A DNA stretch of 64,000 nt from JANPLN01 sp043757265. GTDB lineage: Bacteria > Bdellovibrionota > Bdellovibrionia > Bdellovibrionales > JAGQZY01. This document shows, one piece after another, positions 8,726 to 16,758 of this stretch; the first letter of the stretch is position 1, and the number at the start of each line of letters is the position of its first letter. Both the position numbers and the translations under genes were made by a program. The DNA is taken from contig JAYUQP010000067.1 of the NCBI GenBank assembly GCA_043757265.1, forward strand, positions 6,287 through 70,286, in the 5' to 3' direction. Below the pieces are notes generated by a model. That model made no database searches. It saw only the letters and a program-made list of their open reading frames with translations, and was not told the DNA's origin.

Positions 8726-10215
8726 TGCATTCCCCCAGTATAAAGTTGACCCTGCAAACGAAGACTGAGGCTTTCGTACAATGACTGAGCGCGAGCACGC
8801 TCCGCCCGCAAGTAATCTTGCTCGAAATTTAGCACATTAAATAGTGACGATCGACCCAGCCGAATTAGCCTTTTTTCTTCCTGCAATTTTTCGCGCTGAG
8901 CTTTCACAATCTGACCTAGAAGATCCAATCGATTTAATGCCTCTTGATGATTTGCAACGAGATCTGCCCATTGCAAGTCCTGATCTTTTTTCTTAAATTC
9001 GAGATCAGCATCTGCCGCCGCTTGCCGCAAACGAGCACCCTCACGCGCGTCAGCTGATGCGCTGAGGTGAAGCGGTACCGTGAACTGCACACCGTAAGCA
9101 TAGCTATTTCTGTTTGACGTGTTCGTGTTTGAAATCGCATCAGAAACACTAAGGTCATTTCTTCCATTCATCGCGTAGGATCCCACTAACGACACTGCGG
9201 GCTTGTTTCTTTCCTCAGCCATGATTGCCGCAGCCTTACTCAGCTTCGATTGCTCTTGAGCAATGGTCACATCCATGCGTTCGCCAGGGCGTTTTGCAGA
9301 AAGTGTTGTGCGATCAAAGCTATCTACGTCGATGGCTTTTAACGCCGGCACGGTCTCGTCAGGCGTCGAAAAGCGCCAGCGATTGAAATTTCTCTGAGCG
9401 CTGCGCTCTTCATCGAGTGCTAACTTGAGATCGAGTTCATTAGCGATATACGCTGCTTTGGTTTGTAGAACATCCGATTTATCGCGCAGATCCAAGCGCG
9501 CCTTTTTTTGAATAAAATCAAAAAGCTCTTTCGAGCGAGCAAAGGCTTCCTTTTGCAGTCCCACCACCGACTGCGCCGTTGCCAGGCGCCAGTAAGCAAG
9601 CTGGGCGTTGATCAAAACTTCGGTTTGTTGAAGACTTGCAGCTTCGAGTTCCGCACGATTTTGCGCTAATACGACATCTCTTTGAGCTCGGGAAGAACGA
9701 GCGAACAGATTTTTCCAAAGAGGAATTTCCAAATCCACACTCGGAATCGCATTCCAATTTTCAAATGCCAGCGGGGTCGCACCAAAACCCGCATTAAAAA
9801 ACTTCGTTTTATAAACGTTGTAGTTCAGCCGCATCTGTAAACCGAAGGCAAACTCTTGTGAGACGCCTAAATTGTAGGAGTTTGTGCGAATTTCGTCATA
9901 AAAAAAACCAGGTTGATTGGGAAAGCCAGCATTGGAATCAACGGCTGCTTTTCCATGCAGCAGCGGTTTAAAATACAAATCCCCTTCACGCTGGGAGCCA
10001 GCGAAGCCAGCTTTTTTAAGTGTTGCGGCTTTGAACAATGGATTATTTTCTTTGACGCTTCCTAAGTAAACTTCAAGCGAAGTTGTTTTCGAGATGAGCT
10101 CCAAGGCTGTTTTCGAGGCTGGCTCGGCGGACATAACGAATTGCGACGCGGAAAATATCAACAATGGTATTAGGAACATGAGACCTCTGCGTGATTTCAT
10201 TTTTTGAATCTTCAA
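8722..10215 (-). CDS. TolC-like outer membrane efflux protein
   Basis: A 497-residue protein with a cleavable signal peptide (basic start, then FLIPLLIFSASQF, ending at SAEPA). Two outer-membrane-efflux repeats are rich in heptad-like Ala/Gln/Leu residues, as in the alpha-barrel of TolC trimers. It should form the outer-membrane exit duct for the RND permease encoded next, whose ATG overlaps its TGA. A LysR-type regulator gene lies 125 bp upstream on the same strand and may control the pair, although LysR regulators usually act on divergent genes. Confidence 0.88.
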   Translation of the reverse strand: MKIQKMKSRRGLMFLIPLLIFSASQFVMSAEPASKTALELISKTTSLEVYLGSVKENNPLFKAATLKKAGFAGSQREGDLYFKPLLHGKAAVDSNAGFPNQPGFFYDEIRTNSYNLGVSQEFAFGLQMRLNYNVYKTKFFNAGFGATPLAFENWNAIPSVDLEIPLWKNLFARSSRAQRDVVLAQNRAELEAASLQQTEVLINAQLAYWRLATAQSVVGLQKEAFARSKELFDFIQKKARLDLRDKSDVLQTKAAYIANELDLKLALDEERSAQRNFNRWRFSTPDETVPALKAIDVDSFDRTTLSAKRPGERMDVTIAQEQSKLSKAAAIMAEERNKPAVSLVGSYAMNGRNDLSVSDAISNTNTSNRNSYAYGVQFTVPLHLSASADAREGARLRQAAADADLEFKKKDQDLQWADLVANHQEALNRLDLLGQIVKAQREKLQEEKRLIRLGRSSLFNVLNFEQDYLRAERARAQSLYESLSLRLQGQLYTGGMQ

Positions 10216-10340
10216 TATAAAATGACTGGCGCGATCCAGGCAAGCAGCAAAAGGTTACATCCGGCTACCTAACAAGACTCTAAAAATGTTGGATGCCATG
10301 CCGCAAAAAGCATCACCAACGGCACCAAAACCAGAAATCT

Positions 10341-11183
10341 TTAAAACCGCATTTTTTTTATGGTTTCTACAAAAACTTTCCCACGCTGAACGCTGCGAAA
10401 TTCGTTTTTGTAAATCAGATAAATTTTATCAGAAAATGAGGGGGCCCCTTTTACGATGGCACACCGATGCCCTCCTGCCGATTGTAAAACTCTTTGAGGA
10501 AGTATTCCTCGCCCCGCGCCCCCAATCACTAACTTTGCGATAACATCCAAACTTGCAGATTCGATCAGCCGATACTTGTTTAATTTTTCTTTTTTCAATT
10601 TGTTTAGTATTGATTGCGATTGTAATAGGCTGGGCTCGATAAAAAGCACATCTAAATTTTTACACTCTGGCGCTTGCCACATTGTAACAATGTCGTCGCA
10701 TAGGTGCCGCATGATGAGATCGGGATTCCGCGACGGGTTAACCACAATTCCTGCCTCAAGCTGACCCGCATTGACCAAATCTGTCATTTGTCTGGATAAG
10801 CCGTGCACCAATTGAAACTGTAAAAGAGGATACTGCTCAAGCAATTGAGACAGAACGTCAGGAAGAATATACTGAGCCACAGCTGTATGACACCCCAAAC
10901 GAATCAATCCTTGTGGTGCATTGATGCTTAAATGAACCGCGTCTTTGACCGACTTCCATTGCTCTAGAAGTGTTTGCGCCGAAAGAAGTAAGATTTCTCC
11001 AGCGGGAGTCAACTGCACACCCTTCTTGGAGCGAATCAGCAAGGTTACCTGCATGTCGGTTTCTATTTTTTTTATTGCATGCGACAGCGCCGGCTGGGTA
11101 ATTCCTAAGCGCTCGGCGGCTCGGGTCACGTGACCCACTCGTGCAACTTCAGTAAAATATTTTAAGTCATCGGAGCTAATCAT
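10341..11183 (-). CDS. LysR family transcriptional regulator
   Basis: A 280-residue LysR-type regulator. The N-terminal winged helix-turn-helix (residues 1-60) reads YFTEVARVGHVTRAAERLG and is followed by the recognition helix TQPALSHAIKKIE. The rest is a periplasmic-binding-protein-like effector domain. It lies upstream of, and parallel to, the TolC-like/RND genes and is the obvious candidate regulator. A 16-bp perfect tandem duplication covers its start codon, giving upstream ATGs out of frame. The effector ligand is unknown. Confidence 0.9.
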   Translation of the reverse strand: MISSDDLKYFTEVARVGHVTRAAERLGITQPALSHAIKKIETDMQVTLLIRSKKGVQLTPAGEILLLSAQTLLEQWKSVKDAVHLSINAPQGLIRLGCHTAVAQYILPDVLSQLLEQYPLLQFQLVHGLSRQMTDLVNAGQLEAGIVVNPSRNPDLIMRHLCDDIVTMWQAPECKNLDVLFIEPSLLQSQSILNKLKKEKLNKYRLIESASLDVIAKLVIGGAGRGILPQRVLQSAGGHRCAIVKGAPSFSDKIYLIYKNEFRSVQRGKVFVETIKKMRF

Positions 11184-11209
11184 TCATTCTGCTAATCATT
11201 CATTCTGCT
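11178..11209. repeat. 16-bp perfect tandem duplication at the LysR start codon
   Basis: The unit AATCATTCATTCTGCT occurs twice head to tail. The first copy includes the LysR ATG on the minus strand. The second places the same ATG-containing sequence 16 bp upstream and out of frame, creating a seven-codon upstream frame that ends across the true start. Confidence 0.9.
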
Positions 11210-11303
11210 TATCATAAAGCGTTTTTGAATTCATTATATTTATACTCAAAAAAAAACTACTTTGTTTTTGCCGCATGGGGCGGTCAAATTAAGGGAGAAC
11301 ATA

Positions 11304-11825
11304 ATGAAGAGTTTGGTTTTTTTGAGTTTAATTTTTTCTGTCGCTGCTGGTGCTGAATCTATTGATATTGACGAAATAGAGTTTCCGTTGGGCGATAAAG
11401 TGATAATTGTTGGAGATCAAACGTACACCGTCGACGTAGCCCTTAATCCACAAACTGTGCTGTGTTTAACTGGCGATTATGGAGCTAATTCCTTTAAAAT
11501 CGCAGTTCCGCAAATTGACGATCTGACCTTTCTTGACCACACATCTCCCGGCGCACCCGGGCCGTGCATTAACGCCGGGCTTTGTAAAACCAAAGACAAA
11601 CCGTGGGGGTCTACAACTGACGATCGGTTTTCGATCTTCCACGATCTGCATAAACCCGAAGAAACAGCTAAAATAAGAGTTGTTCGCAAAGAAGTCTTAC
11701 ACCTTTCGGGTGGCCGCTGTGTGCGCAATTATATGGAACATGTGTCCTCAACAATTCGCGGCGTCGTGTTTCAACACGTAGCGAGCTTGCCCCTTGCCGA
11801 GACAAGTATTGAAAATTGTAAATAG
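11304..11825 (+). CDS. Hypothetical secreted protein
   Basis: A 173-residue protein with a clear signal peptide (MKSLVFLSLIFSVAAGA, cleavage near AES). The ATG at 11304 is preceded by a good ribosome binding site (GGGAG). The frame is open from 11262, but that extension lacks signal character. The mature part has about five cysteines (for example CLTGDYG, GPCINAGLC, GGRCV and a terminal NCK), consistent with disulfides in the periplasm or outside the cell. No family is recognised. It is convergent with the C25 protease gene and is followed by two terminator hairpins. Confidence 0.75.
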   Translation: MKSLVFLSLIFSVAAGAESIDIDEIEFPLGDKVIIVGDQTYTVDVALNPQTVLCLTGDYGANSFKIAVPQIDDLTFLDHTSPGAPGPCINAGLCKTKDKPWGSTTDDRFSIFHDLHKPEETAKIRVVRKEVLHLSGGRCVRNYMEHVSSTIRGVVFQHVASLPLAETSIENCK

Positions 11826-11837
11826 ATAAAATTATCA

Positions 11838-11858
11838 AGCGGCTCGATGTGAGCCGCT
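11838..11858 (+). terminator. Hairpin after the secreted protein gene
   Basis: A perfect 8-bp stem (AGCGGCTC / GAGCCGCT) with a 5-base loop, starting 13 bases past the stop codon. It lacks a long T run, so it may work together with the stronger hairpin at 11884-11922. Confidence 0.55.
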
Positions 11859-11883
11859 CAGAATAAGCGACAACGCTTGACAG

Positions 11884-11922
11884 AAATAAGAAGGGAAGTT
11901 TTAAACTTTCCTTCTTATTTTT
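11884..11922 (+). terminator. Intrinsic terminator, long A/T-flanked stem
   Basis: An 18-bp inverted repeat (AAATAAGAAGGGAAGTTT / AAACTTTCCTTCTTATTT) with one G-T pair and a tiny loop, ending in five T on the plus strand and starting with A on the other. It can terminate in both directions between these convergent genes. Confidence 0.75.
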
Positions 11923-12030
11923 GTGCAGATCTCAACCAAGCAGTATGGCCTGGTGGTAAGGACGCCTTCAGCGCTTCTTCACGAGCAGATCTCGTTCAGG
12001 TCACCGCATGTCTTCAATTACGTTTATGTG

Positions 12031-12085
12031 CGCCGTACCTTTTACGGCGTAGTTTTTACGGCGTAGCGCTTACGCCGTACCTTTT
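12031..12085. repeat. Nested CGCCGTA palindromes with GTACCTTTT motif, probable terminator
   Basis: Four arms of the same heptamer alternate in orientation. CGCCGTA at 12031-12037 pairs with TACGGCG at 12043-12049. ACGGCGTA at 12058-12065 pairs with TACGCCGT at 12071-12078, and is followed by ACCTTTTT. The arms can also pair across the two hairpins. It lies just beyond the stop of the minus-strand protease gene. The GTACCTTTT string recurs at 47.1 kb. Confidence 0.7.
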
Positions 12086-12116
12086 TAAACAGTACCTTTC
12101 GCGCGGCACCGTTTTC

Positions 12117-13649
12117 TTACTCTTGGATAAGCAGCGCTGGATCGCCCTGCAGTTGATACCACTCGAAGTTATCGACGATATCACTCTGACTGTCCCAGTT
12201 TGCTGCTAAATACATTTGCCCCGCGAACAAGGCCTCACCGAGATGTTTAAACTTTTTATCAGCGTGCTCAAAAGCTATTCCGCGTGCCATAACAGCTGGC
12301 GGATGCCATGAAATGTTCACGGTTCCACCGTAGTAAGCCACTGCACCATGCGCATCGTTGTTTGTTTGATCTGTGAATGCCGACCCCAAATATCCCGGAA
12401 GGAGTCGTCCATTGGCGCAGGCCACATCGATGATTATGGGTTTAATTTGCGTCGCATTTTTTAAATTGGCGATGTCTTCTACATAGTACTCTTGGCGCAG
12501 ACTTGGCCACGACGTTCCCGAACCGTGCCCCATGTAAAACAGCCACGCAGCGCCTGAGCTTAAGCTTTTGTTGAGCTCAGTCGGATTTGATTTCTGATCG
12601 CCCTGATAAAAGTGCGTGCTTACGTAGCCAAATGTTGAAGCAAGTTTTTCCTCAATGGAACGTACATATTCATCATCTGATGGGCCACTGCCTTCATCCG
12701 AGGCGATGCCGATCACGTGTGATACGCCTTTGGAGTTTTTTGTGCCCGATTTTTCAAACTCCACAGATTTTGCTAAGTTTTGGGCGACTTCGTCAGCCGT
12801 GGTCGCCACAATTCGTCCGTAAAAAACGTCGGGAACATAGTCACCGCTTCCGTCCAAAGTAAAATACTTAATGTCAGTCGTCGCCTGACCAGCCGAAGTA
12901 GGAACGTTATGCATTGGTAAAACCGTTTCATCGCCCACCATCAACACAAAATCAATTCCGTTTTTTGCATAGTTGTCCGAGATGACTTTGGCTACGCCAT
13001 CCAAAGTGATTTGCGGAGTTTCCAGAGCTTCGATGATGACATTGTAACCCTGTGCGGTTTTCCATTTTGAAAACTCAACCACGCCGCTCACCAGCCGTGC
13101 TGGAACGACAATCAGATAATCTTGATATTCTGCTCTAGCAACTGCGAATTCAACGGCGTTGTGCTCCACTTGCAAATCCTCAGCGACATAAATGGCGTTT
13201 TCGTTGGCATTGTATCTCGCAAGTGGAATATCCACGCGTGAAATTGGTTGCCCACGCCACCAACCTAAAGATTGAACTGTGTGGCTTTGAGGTGAAGCAT
13301 ACGCGCGTGCGCTGTACTGAAACGATTTTTTAACGTCATCGGCACAACGACAGGGCTGTTGCTGCACAGGCATTGGCTTTAGTTTTTCTAGAACAAACGA
13401 TCGCCGATAGTTGATCGACACTTGAATATCTTTCGGCGCCCCGTAGACAAGAAGACTTTTGACCGGCAATTCTGGCTCGCCCACTTTTTTCGAAAGTTCG
13501 AAACCTCGCACTTTGAGCTTCGAAAAGCCCCGAGCTGTCGAAGCATCGCTGCGTTCTACATTGATCGCGTCTTGCGATATCCCCAAATTCAATTTTGCGG
13601 CATTGGCTTCAAACGAAAACAACAACCCCAACAAGATCCATCTACCCAT
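12117..13649 (-). CDS. Gingipain-like C25 family cysteine peptidase, secreted
   Basis: A 510-residue protein with a signal peptide (MGRWILLGLLFSFEANA). An N-terminal propeptide-like region is followed by a C25 catalytic fold from about residue 165. The catalytic His is in FYMGHGSGTSW and the nucleophilic Cys in IIDVACANG, spaced as in gingipains and caspase-like peptidases. A cysteine pair in QQQPCRCADD lies in the pro-region. Members are secreted endopeptidases often specific for Arg or Lys; specificity here is not predictable. A protein-degrading exoenzyme would suit a predatory or scavenging life. There is no C-terminal sorting domain: the protein ends with the catalytic region (GDPALLIQE). 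Confidence 0.88.
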   Translation of the reverse strand: MGRWILLGLLFSFEANAAKLNLGISQDAINVERSDASTARGFSKLKVRGFELSKKVGEPELPVKSLLVYGAPKDIQVSINYRRSFVLEKLKPMPVQQQPCRCADDVKKSFQYSARAYASPQSHTVQSLGWWRGQPISRVDIPLARYNANENAIYVAEDLQVEHNAVEFAVARAEYQDYLIVVPARLVSGVVEFSKWKTAQGYNVIIEALETPQITLDGVAKVISDNYAKNGIDFVLMVGDETVLPMHNVPTSAGQATTDIKYFTLDGSGDYVPDVFYGRIVATTADEVAQNLAKSVEFEKSGTKNSKGVSHVIGIASDEGSGPSDDEYVRSIEEKLASTFGYVSTHFYQGDQKSNPTELNKSLSSGAAWLFYMGHGSGTSWPSLRQEYYVEDIANLKNATQIKPIIIDVACANGRLLPGYLGSAFTDQTNNDAHGAVAYYGGTVNISWHPPAVMARGIAFEHADKKFKHLGEALFAGQMYLAANWDSQSDIVDNFEWYQLQGDPALLIQE

Positions 13650-13741
13650 TTTATCGCCCCCGGAATAGTTTACGGCACGGGCAGGATCGCTTCATCCATC
13701 AGTTGAATCAAGAAAATTTTACAATCCGAAAGTAAAGCTGC

Positions 13742-14125
13742 TTAACTGTATAGCAGTAGGGCGATTAGGAGCAAATGCGTTAGGTGATGGATCATTTGAT
13801 CAAAACCTAGTATCCACCAGAAAATAGATCGATTGATGTCGGTATAACGCCCCAGATAGCGCGGTCCCGAGCGCAAGCGATCCGTAGTAAAATGAAATAC
13901 AAAATCCACTAAACTCAACCACCACATGCTTGGTCTAAAATAAAGGCAAATCGCTAACGTCATCGCCCCATGTACAATACAGTGTAAACCAAGTGGTGCG
14001 ATGAAGTTCCACCCTGGGCGAATTTTTTTGAGCATGTAATTGTGCTGGAATATATAGTCTGCCAAAAAGTGTTTTAGTTGATAGACAACGAGCAGAATAA
14101 ATATCGTTTTAACTTCGGCGTTCAT
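13742..14125 (-). CDS. DUF3307 family membrane protein
   Basis: A 127-residue integral membrane protein, counted from the ATG at 14125. It overlaps the stop of the upstream gene by four bases (ATGA) and has AAGGT upstream. The frame is open to 14239, but those residues are shadow of the neighbour. It has the DUF3307 pattern: LKHFLADYIFQ in the first helix, a conserved HCIVHGAM segment and a closing DQMIHHLTH. The function is unknown; the histidine and aspartate placement within helices suggests metal or phosphatase-like chemistry, but that is speculation. Confidence 0.82.
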   Translation of the reverse strand: MNAEVKTIFILLVVYQLKHFLADYIFQHNYMLKKIRPGWNFIAPLGLHCIVHGAMTLAICLYFRPSMWWLSLVDFVFHFTTDRLRSGPRYLGRYTDINRSIFWWILGFDQMIHHLTHLLLIALLLYS

Positions 14126-14529
14126 GGGTGAACCTTCATGTATTCGGGTTCGGCAAGATCGTATTCCTTTTTCTTGAGCGGAAGTATATATGTTTCGTAG
14201 TATCGAAGCACTTCCTGATGATCTTTGGCGAAAGTCCACCGTGTGGAATTTCTATTTTTTTCTAATCGTTCAAGCTTAGAGAGATGCTCGATTTCCTGGG
14301 CGTCCATAGTTTTGTAAACTCGCTTAAAACCATCGCGGCGGCGATTGGCGTCCAACTCGCGGGCGCGCCGAAGTTCTTTTTGTTTGTCTTCATCACGTCG
14401 ACGCAGTTTTTGCTGCTGGATTTGCTTTTGTTGCCAGTCTGAGAACGCTTTTTCGCGCTCCTGATAGCTTTGCATCGTGGACGCAAAGGAAAGACCTAAT
14501 AGATGAATGATCAATAGATGCATAAACAT
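14122..14529 (-). CDS. Hypothetical exported coiled-coil protein
   Basis: A 135-residue protein with a hydrophobic N-terminus (MFMHLLIIHLLGLSFAS) followed by a highly charged, Gln/Arg/Lys/Glu-rich helix (about residues 20-75) likely to form a coiled coil. It has no cysteine and no known domain. It is translationally coupled to the DUF3307 gene downstream, so the two may act together at the membrane. An alternative start at the next Met would remove part of the signal. Confidence 0.6.
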   Translation of the reverse strand: MFMHLLIIHLLGLSFASTMQSYQEREKAFSDWQQKQIQQQKLRRRDEDKQKELRRARELDANRRRDGFKRVYKTMDAQEIEHLSKLERLEKNRNSTRWTFAKDHQEVLRYYETYILPLKKKEYDLAEPEYMKVHP

Positions 14530-14587
14530 ATCAAATTACCATCGGCAGTTTACAAGGAGAGTATAAGAAAAATCAATAAATCTGTTA

Positions 14588-14788
14588 AACTCTCTTTGTG
14601 GAAAACTCGCTCGACCTTTTAGACTCGCTCGCTTTAGGTCTCACTCTACCAAAGTCGCTCTTTCCTAGATCTCCTTTTATCATGCTCGCTTTATTTAGTT
14701 AGAACTCGATCTTCCAGGCTTGCCCTGTTTAAATCTCGCTCTTTTTTGAGCTTGATCAACAATACTCAATCTTGGAATAGAGCTCGAC
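14588..14788. repeat. Degenerate CTCGCTCTTT-type repeat array
   Basis: About ten imperfect copies of a pyrimidine-rich motif near CTCGCTCTTT occur at 14-30 bp spacing, for example at 14605, 14623, 14654, 14684, 14704 and 14734. They fill the gap before the SohB-like gene. No open frame or conserved spacer length is present, so it is not a CRISPR. The function is unknown. Confidence 0.6.
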
Positions 14789-14819
14789 AAAACTCCAGTT
14801 TTTGCTTATAAAATCTGGT

Positions 14820-15821
14820 ATGGAATGGATCAATCATCTTTTGCCCTGGGGCCTCGACGTTTTTGGATTCTTTATAAAAGCAGCCATTATTATTTTGGGA
14901 CTGTTGCTTATTATTTCCTTTGCGATCAAAGAGAAATCGGACGACAAAATATCTGTAAAAGATTTGAACAAGCGCTTCAAGCGATACAAAAACGCGTTGC
15001 TTGAGAATTTTCTCGATAAAAAAGCGTTCAAAAAAGAACTTAAGACGCAGAGCAAAGATGAGAAGACCCCGCTGCTTCGTCCCCGAAGTTTTTATATCCA
15101 TTTCGATGGCGATATTCGCGCTTCGGCGGTTGTTCAATTGCGTGAGGTGGTCACTGCCATTTTAACAGTCGCTACCAATAAAGACGAAGTTATTCTCGAT
15201 CTTGAAAGTCCGGGAGGCATGGTGCACGGCTACGGACTTGCAGCCAGCCAGCTGCAACGGATTAAAGATGCAGGAGTGCCACTGACCATTTGTGTCGATA
15301 AAGTAGCAGCAAGCGGCGGCTACATGATGGCCTGCCTGGCTGACAAAATTATCGCGGCTCCGTTTGCGATCATTGGCTCCGTGGGTGTCGTTGCTAGCGT
15401 GCCAAATTTTAATAAAATTTTGAAAAAAAACGATGTTGATTATTATCAAATAACCTCTGGAAAGTTCAAGCGGACCCTGACATTGATGGGCGAAGTGACC
15501 AACGAGGGTTTGGAAAAATTTAAAGAAGATATTGAAGAAACCCACGAGCTCTTTAAGGCACATATCAAAACTTTTCGCCCTAAGGTGGACATCGAACGCA
15601 TCGCGACTGGCGAGCATTGGTACGGACAAACAGCGTTACAATTAAATCTCGTTGATGCTCTGGGCACGTCCGACGACTATCTCTTTAAGCAAAGTGCTCA
15701 TCGCGATATCAAAGAAATTTCGTTTACAGTGAAGAAGTCATTCAAGGATAAACTTACTGATGGACTTGTCTCCGTCATCGACAAAGTTTCTAACAGTGTA
15801 CTGGATAAGCTTCGCGGTTGA
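14820..15821 (+). CDS. sohB: SohB/SppA-like inner membrane signal peptide peptidase
   Basis: A 333-residue S49 family serine peptidase. The ATG at 14820 is preferred over a TTG at 14802. An N-terminal membrane anchor (about residues 13-38) is followed by a charged linker, then the S49 domain. DLESPGGMVHGYG is the oxyanion region, the nucleophile is Ser in DKVAASGGYMMA, and the general base is Lys in ITSGKFKRTL. This Ser-Lys dyad in a single-domain protein of this length fits SohB rather than the longer SppA. It should degrade signal peptides or membrane protein fragments on the periplasmic side. It appears monocistronic. Confidence 0.85.
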   Translation: MEWINHLLPWGLDVFGFFIKAAIIILGLLLIISFAIKEKSDDKISVKDLNKRFKRYKNALLENFLDKKAFKKELKTQSKDEKTPLLRPRSFYIHFDGDIRASAVVQLREVVTAILTVATNKDEVILDLESPGGMVHGYGLAASQLQRIKDAGVPLTICVDKVAASGGYMMACLADKIIAAPFAIIGSVGVVASVPNFNKILKKNDVDYYQITSGKFKRTLTLMGEVTNEGLEKFKEDIEETHELFKAHIKTFRPKVDIERIATGEHWYGQTALQLNLVDALGTSDDYLFKQSAHRDIKEISFTVKKSFKDKLTDGLVSVIDKVSNSVLDKLRG

Positions 15822-16075
15822 CTGCGATAGGACGCCAGAATAACAACCCTACAATGTCGCATAGTACCTTCCGTCCATCATCCTGCATGCTATACGTCAT
15901 CCGAGCAATGCGTAGGCTCTCACCCAACCTCAACACTCTTCTCACCTAAAAAAAGCCGCCGTCATCCTTATCTTAAGCGAAAGCCGAGACCAGTCTATCA
16001 AATACAAAATCTCCGTATCGCCAGAACCAAAGATGACGGAGACAAACGGCTTATCTTGTAAAGATTAAGCAGCGA

Positions 16076-16531
16076 CTATGAAAAAACAGCAAGCTCTCGC
16101 TTGTTTATTTTCTCTGCGATTTCGAAAAAACTGAATTTTGGATCTAATTTGTCTAGATCGCTCCCCGACATTAAAACGACTGGCGTTTTTTGCGTTGGTG
16201 AGCGCATCATCTGAGACGTCGTATCATAGTCGATGAAACGATCAGCTTCCCTGATGACAACATTGCCGTTGAGACCCGGCATATTTTGATCCATATAGAT
16301 TTTATCAAAACTTTGGTCGGTTAACGAAATCACGGCCTCATAGGGATCAGAAATTTTAATACATTTAATTTGTGGCTCCTGTTGAACTAACTTGTGCATT
16401 AAAAGATCGGCAAAATCTAAATCGTCATCCACAATCAAAACCTTCTTCAATCGTTGACGATTTTTTTCGACATGCTTTTTAGTTTCCTTGCCAATTGATA
16501 ACTGCGCTACGTTTTTTACAGGTTCCATCAT
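16076..16531 (-). CDS. Stand-alone response regulator receiver protein
   Basis: A 151-residue protein counted from the ATG at 16531 (a second ATG follows directly; AGGAG lies just upstream). After a basic 30-residue leader comes one CheY-like receiver domain. Its acidic pair is in VLIVDDDLDFA, the phospho-acceptor Asp in KIYMDQNMPG, the switch Ser in VVLMSGSDLD and the conserved Lys in EKINKRE. There is no output domain, so it probably acts by protein contact. No histidine kinase lies nearby. The 250-bp gap before the SohB-like gene holds only a distant 8-bp inverted repeat (CCGTCATC at 15959, GATGACGG at 16032). Confidence 0.85.
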   Translation of the reverse strand: MMEPVKNVAQLSIGKETKKHVEKNRQRLKKVLIVDDDLDFADLLMHKLVQQEPQIKCIKISDPYEAVISLTDQSFDKIYMDQNMPGLNGNVVIREADRFIDYDTTSQMMRSPTQKTPVVLMSGSDLDKLDPKFSFFEIAEKINKRELAVFS

Positions 16532-16758
16532 GTTCTCCTTGCGGTAAATGGTCTGATTAAGGTAGGGGCAACCGGTGTACCGACACAAGCCTGGATTGGT
16601 TTGAATCTCAAATCAAAGGTAAAAAAATGCAGGGGAATTTTGGACGTCTAGGATAAAAAAAGAACACGTCTCAAAATGAAATAGATTTCAATAAAACAAA
16701 TTATTAGAGTGGAGGCGCTATTTAATGAAAAAAGACATTCTTCCAGGAATGAAAATGC

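Noticed and set aside
14588..14788. Possible CRISPR array
   Set aside because: Repeat units are short and degenerate, spacing varies and no cas gene is near.
15959..16039. Distant inverted repeat CCGTCATC/GATGACGG after the SohB-like gene as a terminator
   Set aside because: The arms are 65 bases apart, only 8 bp long and lack a T run; chance pairing is likely.
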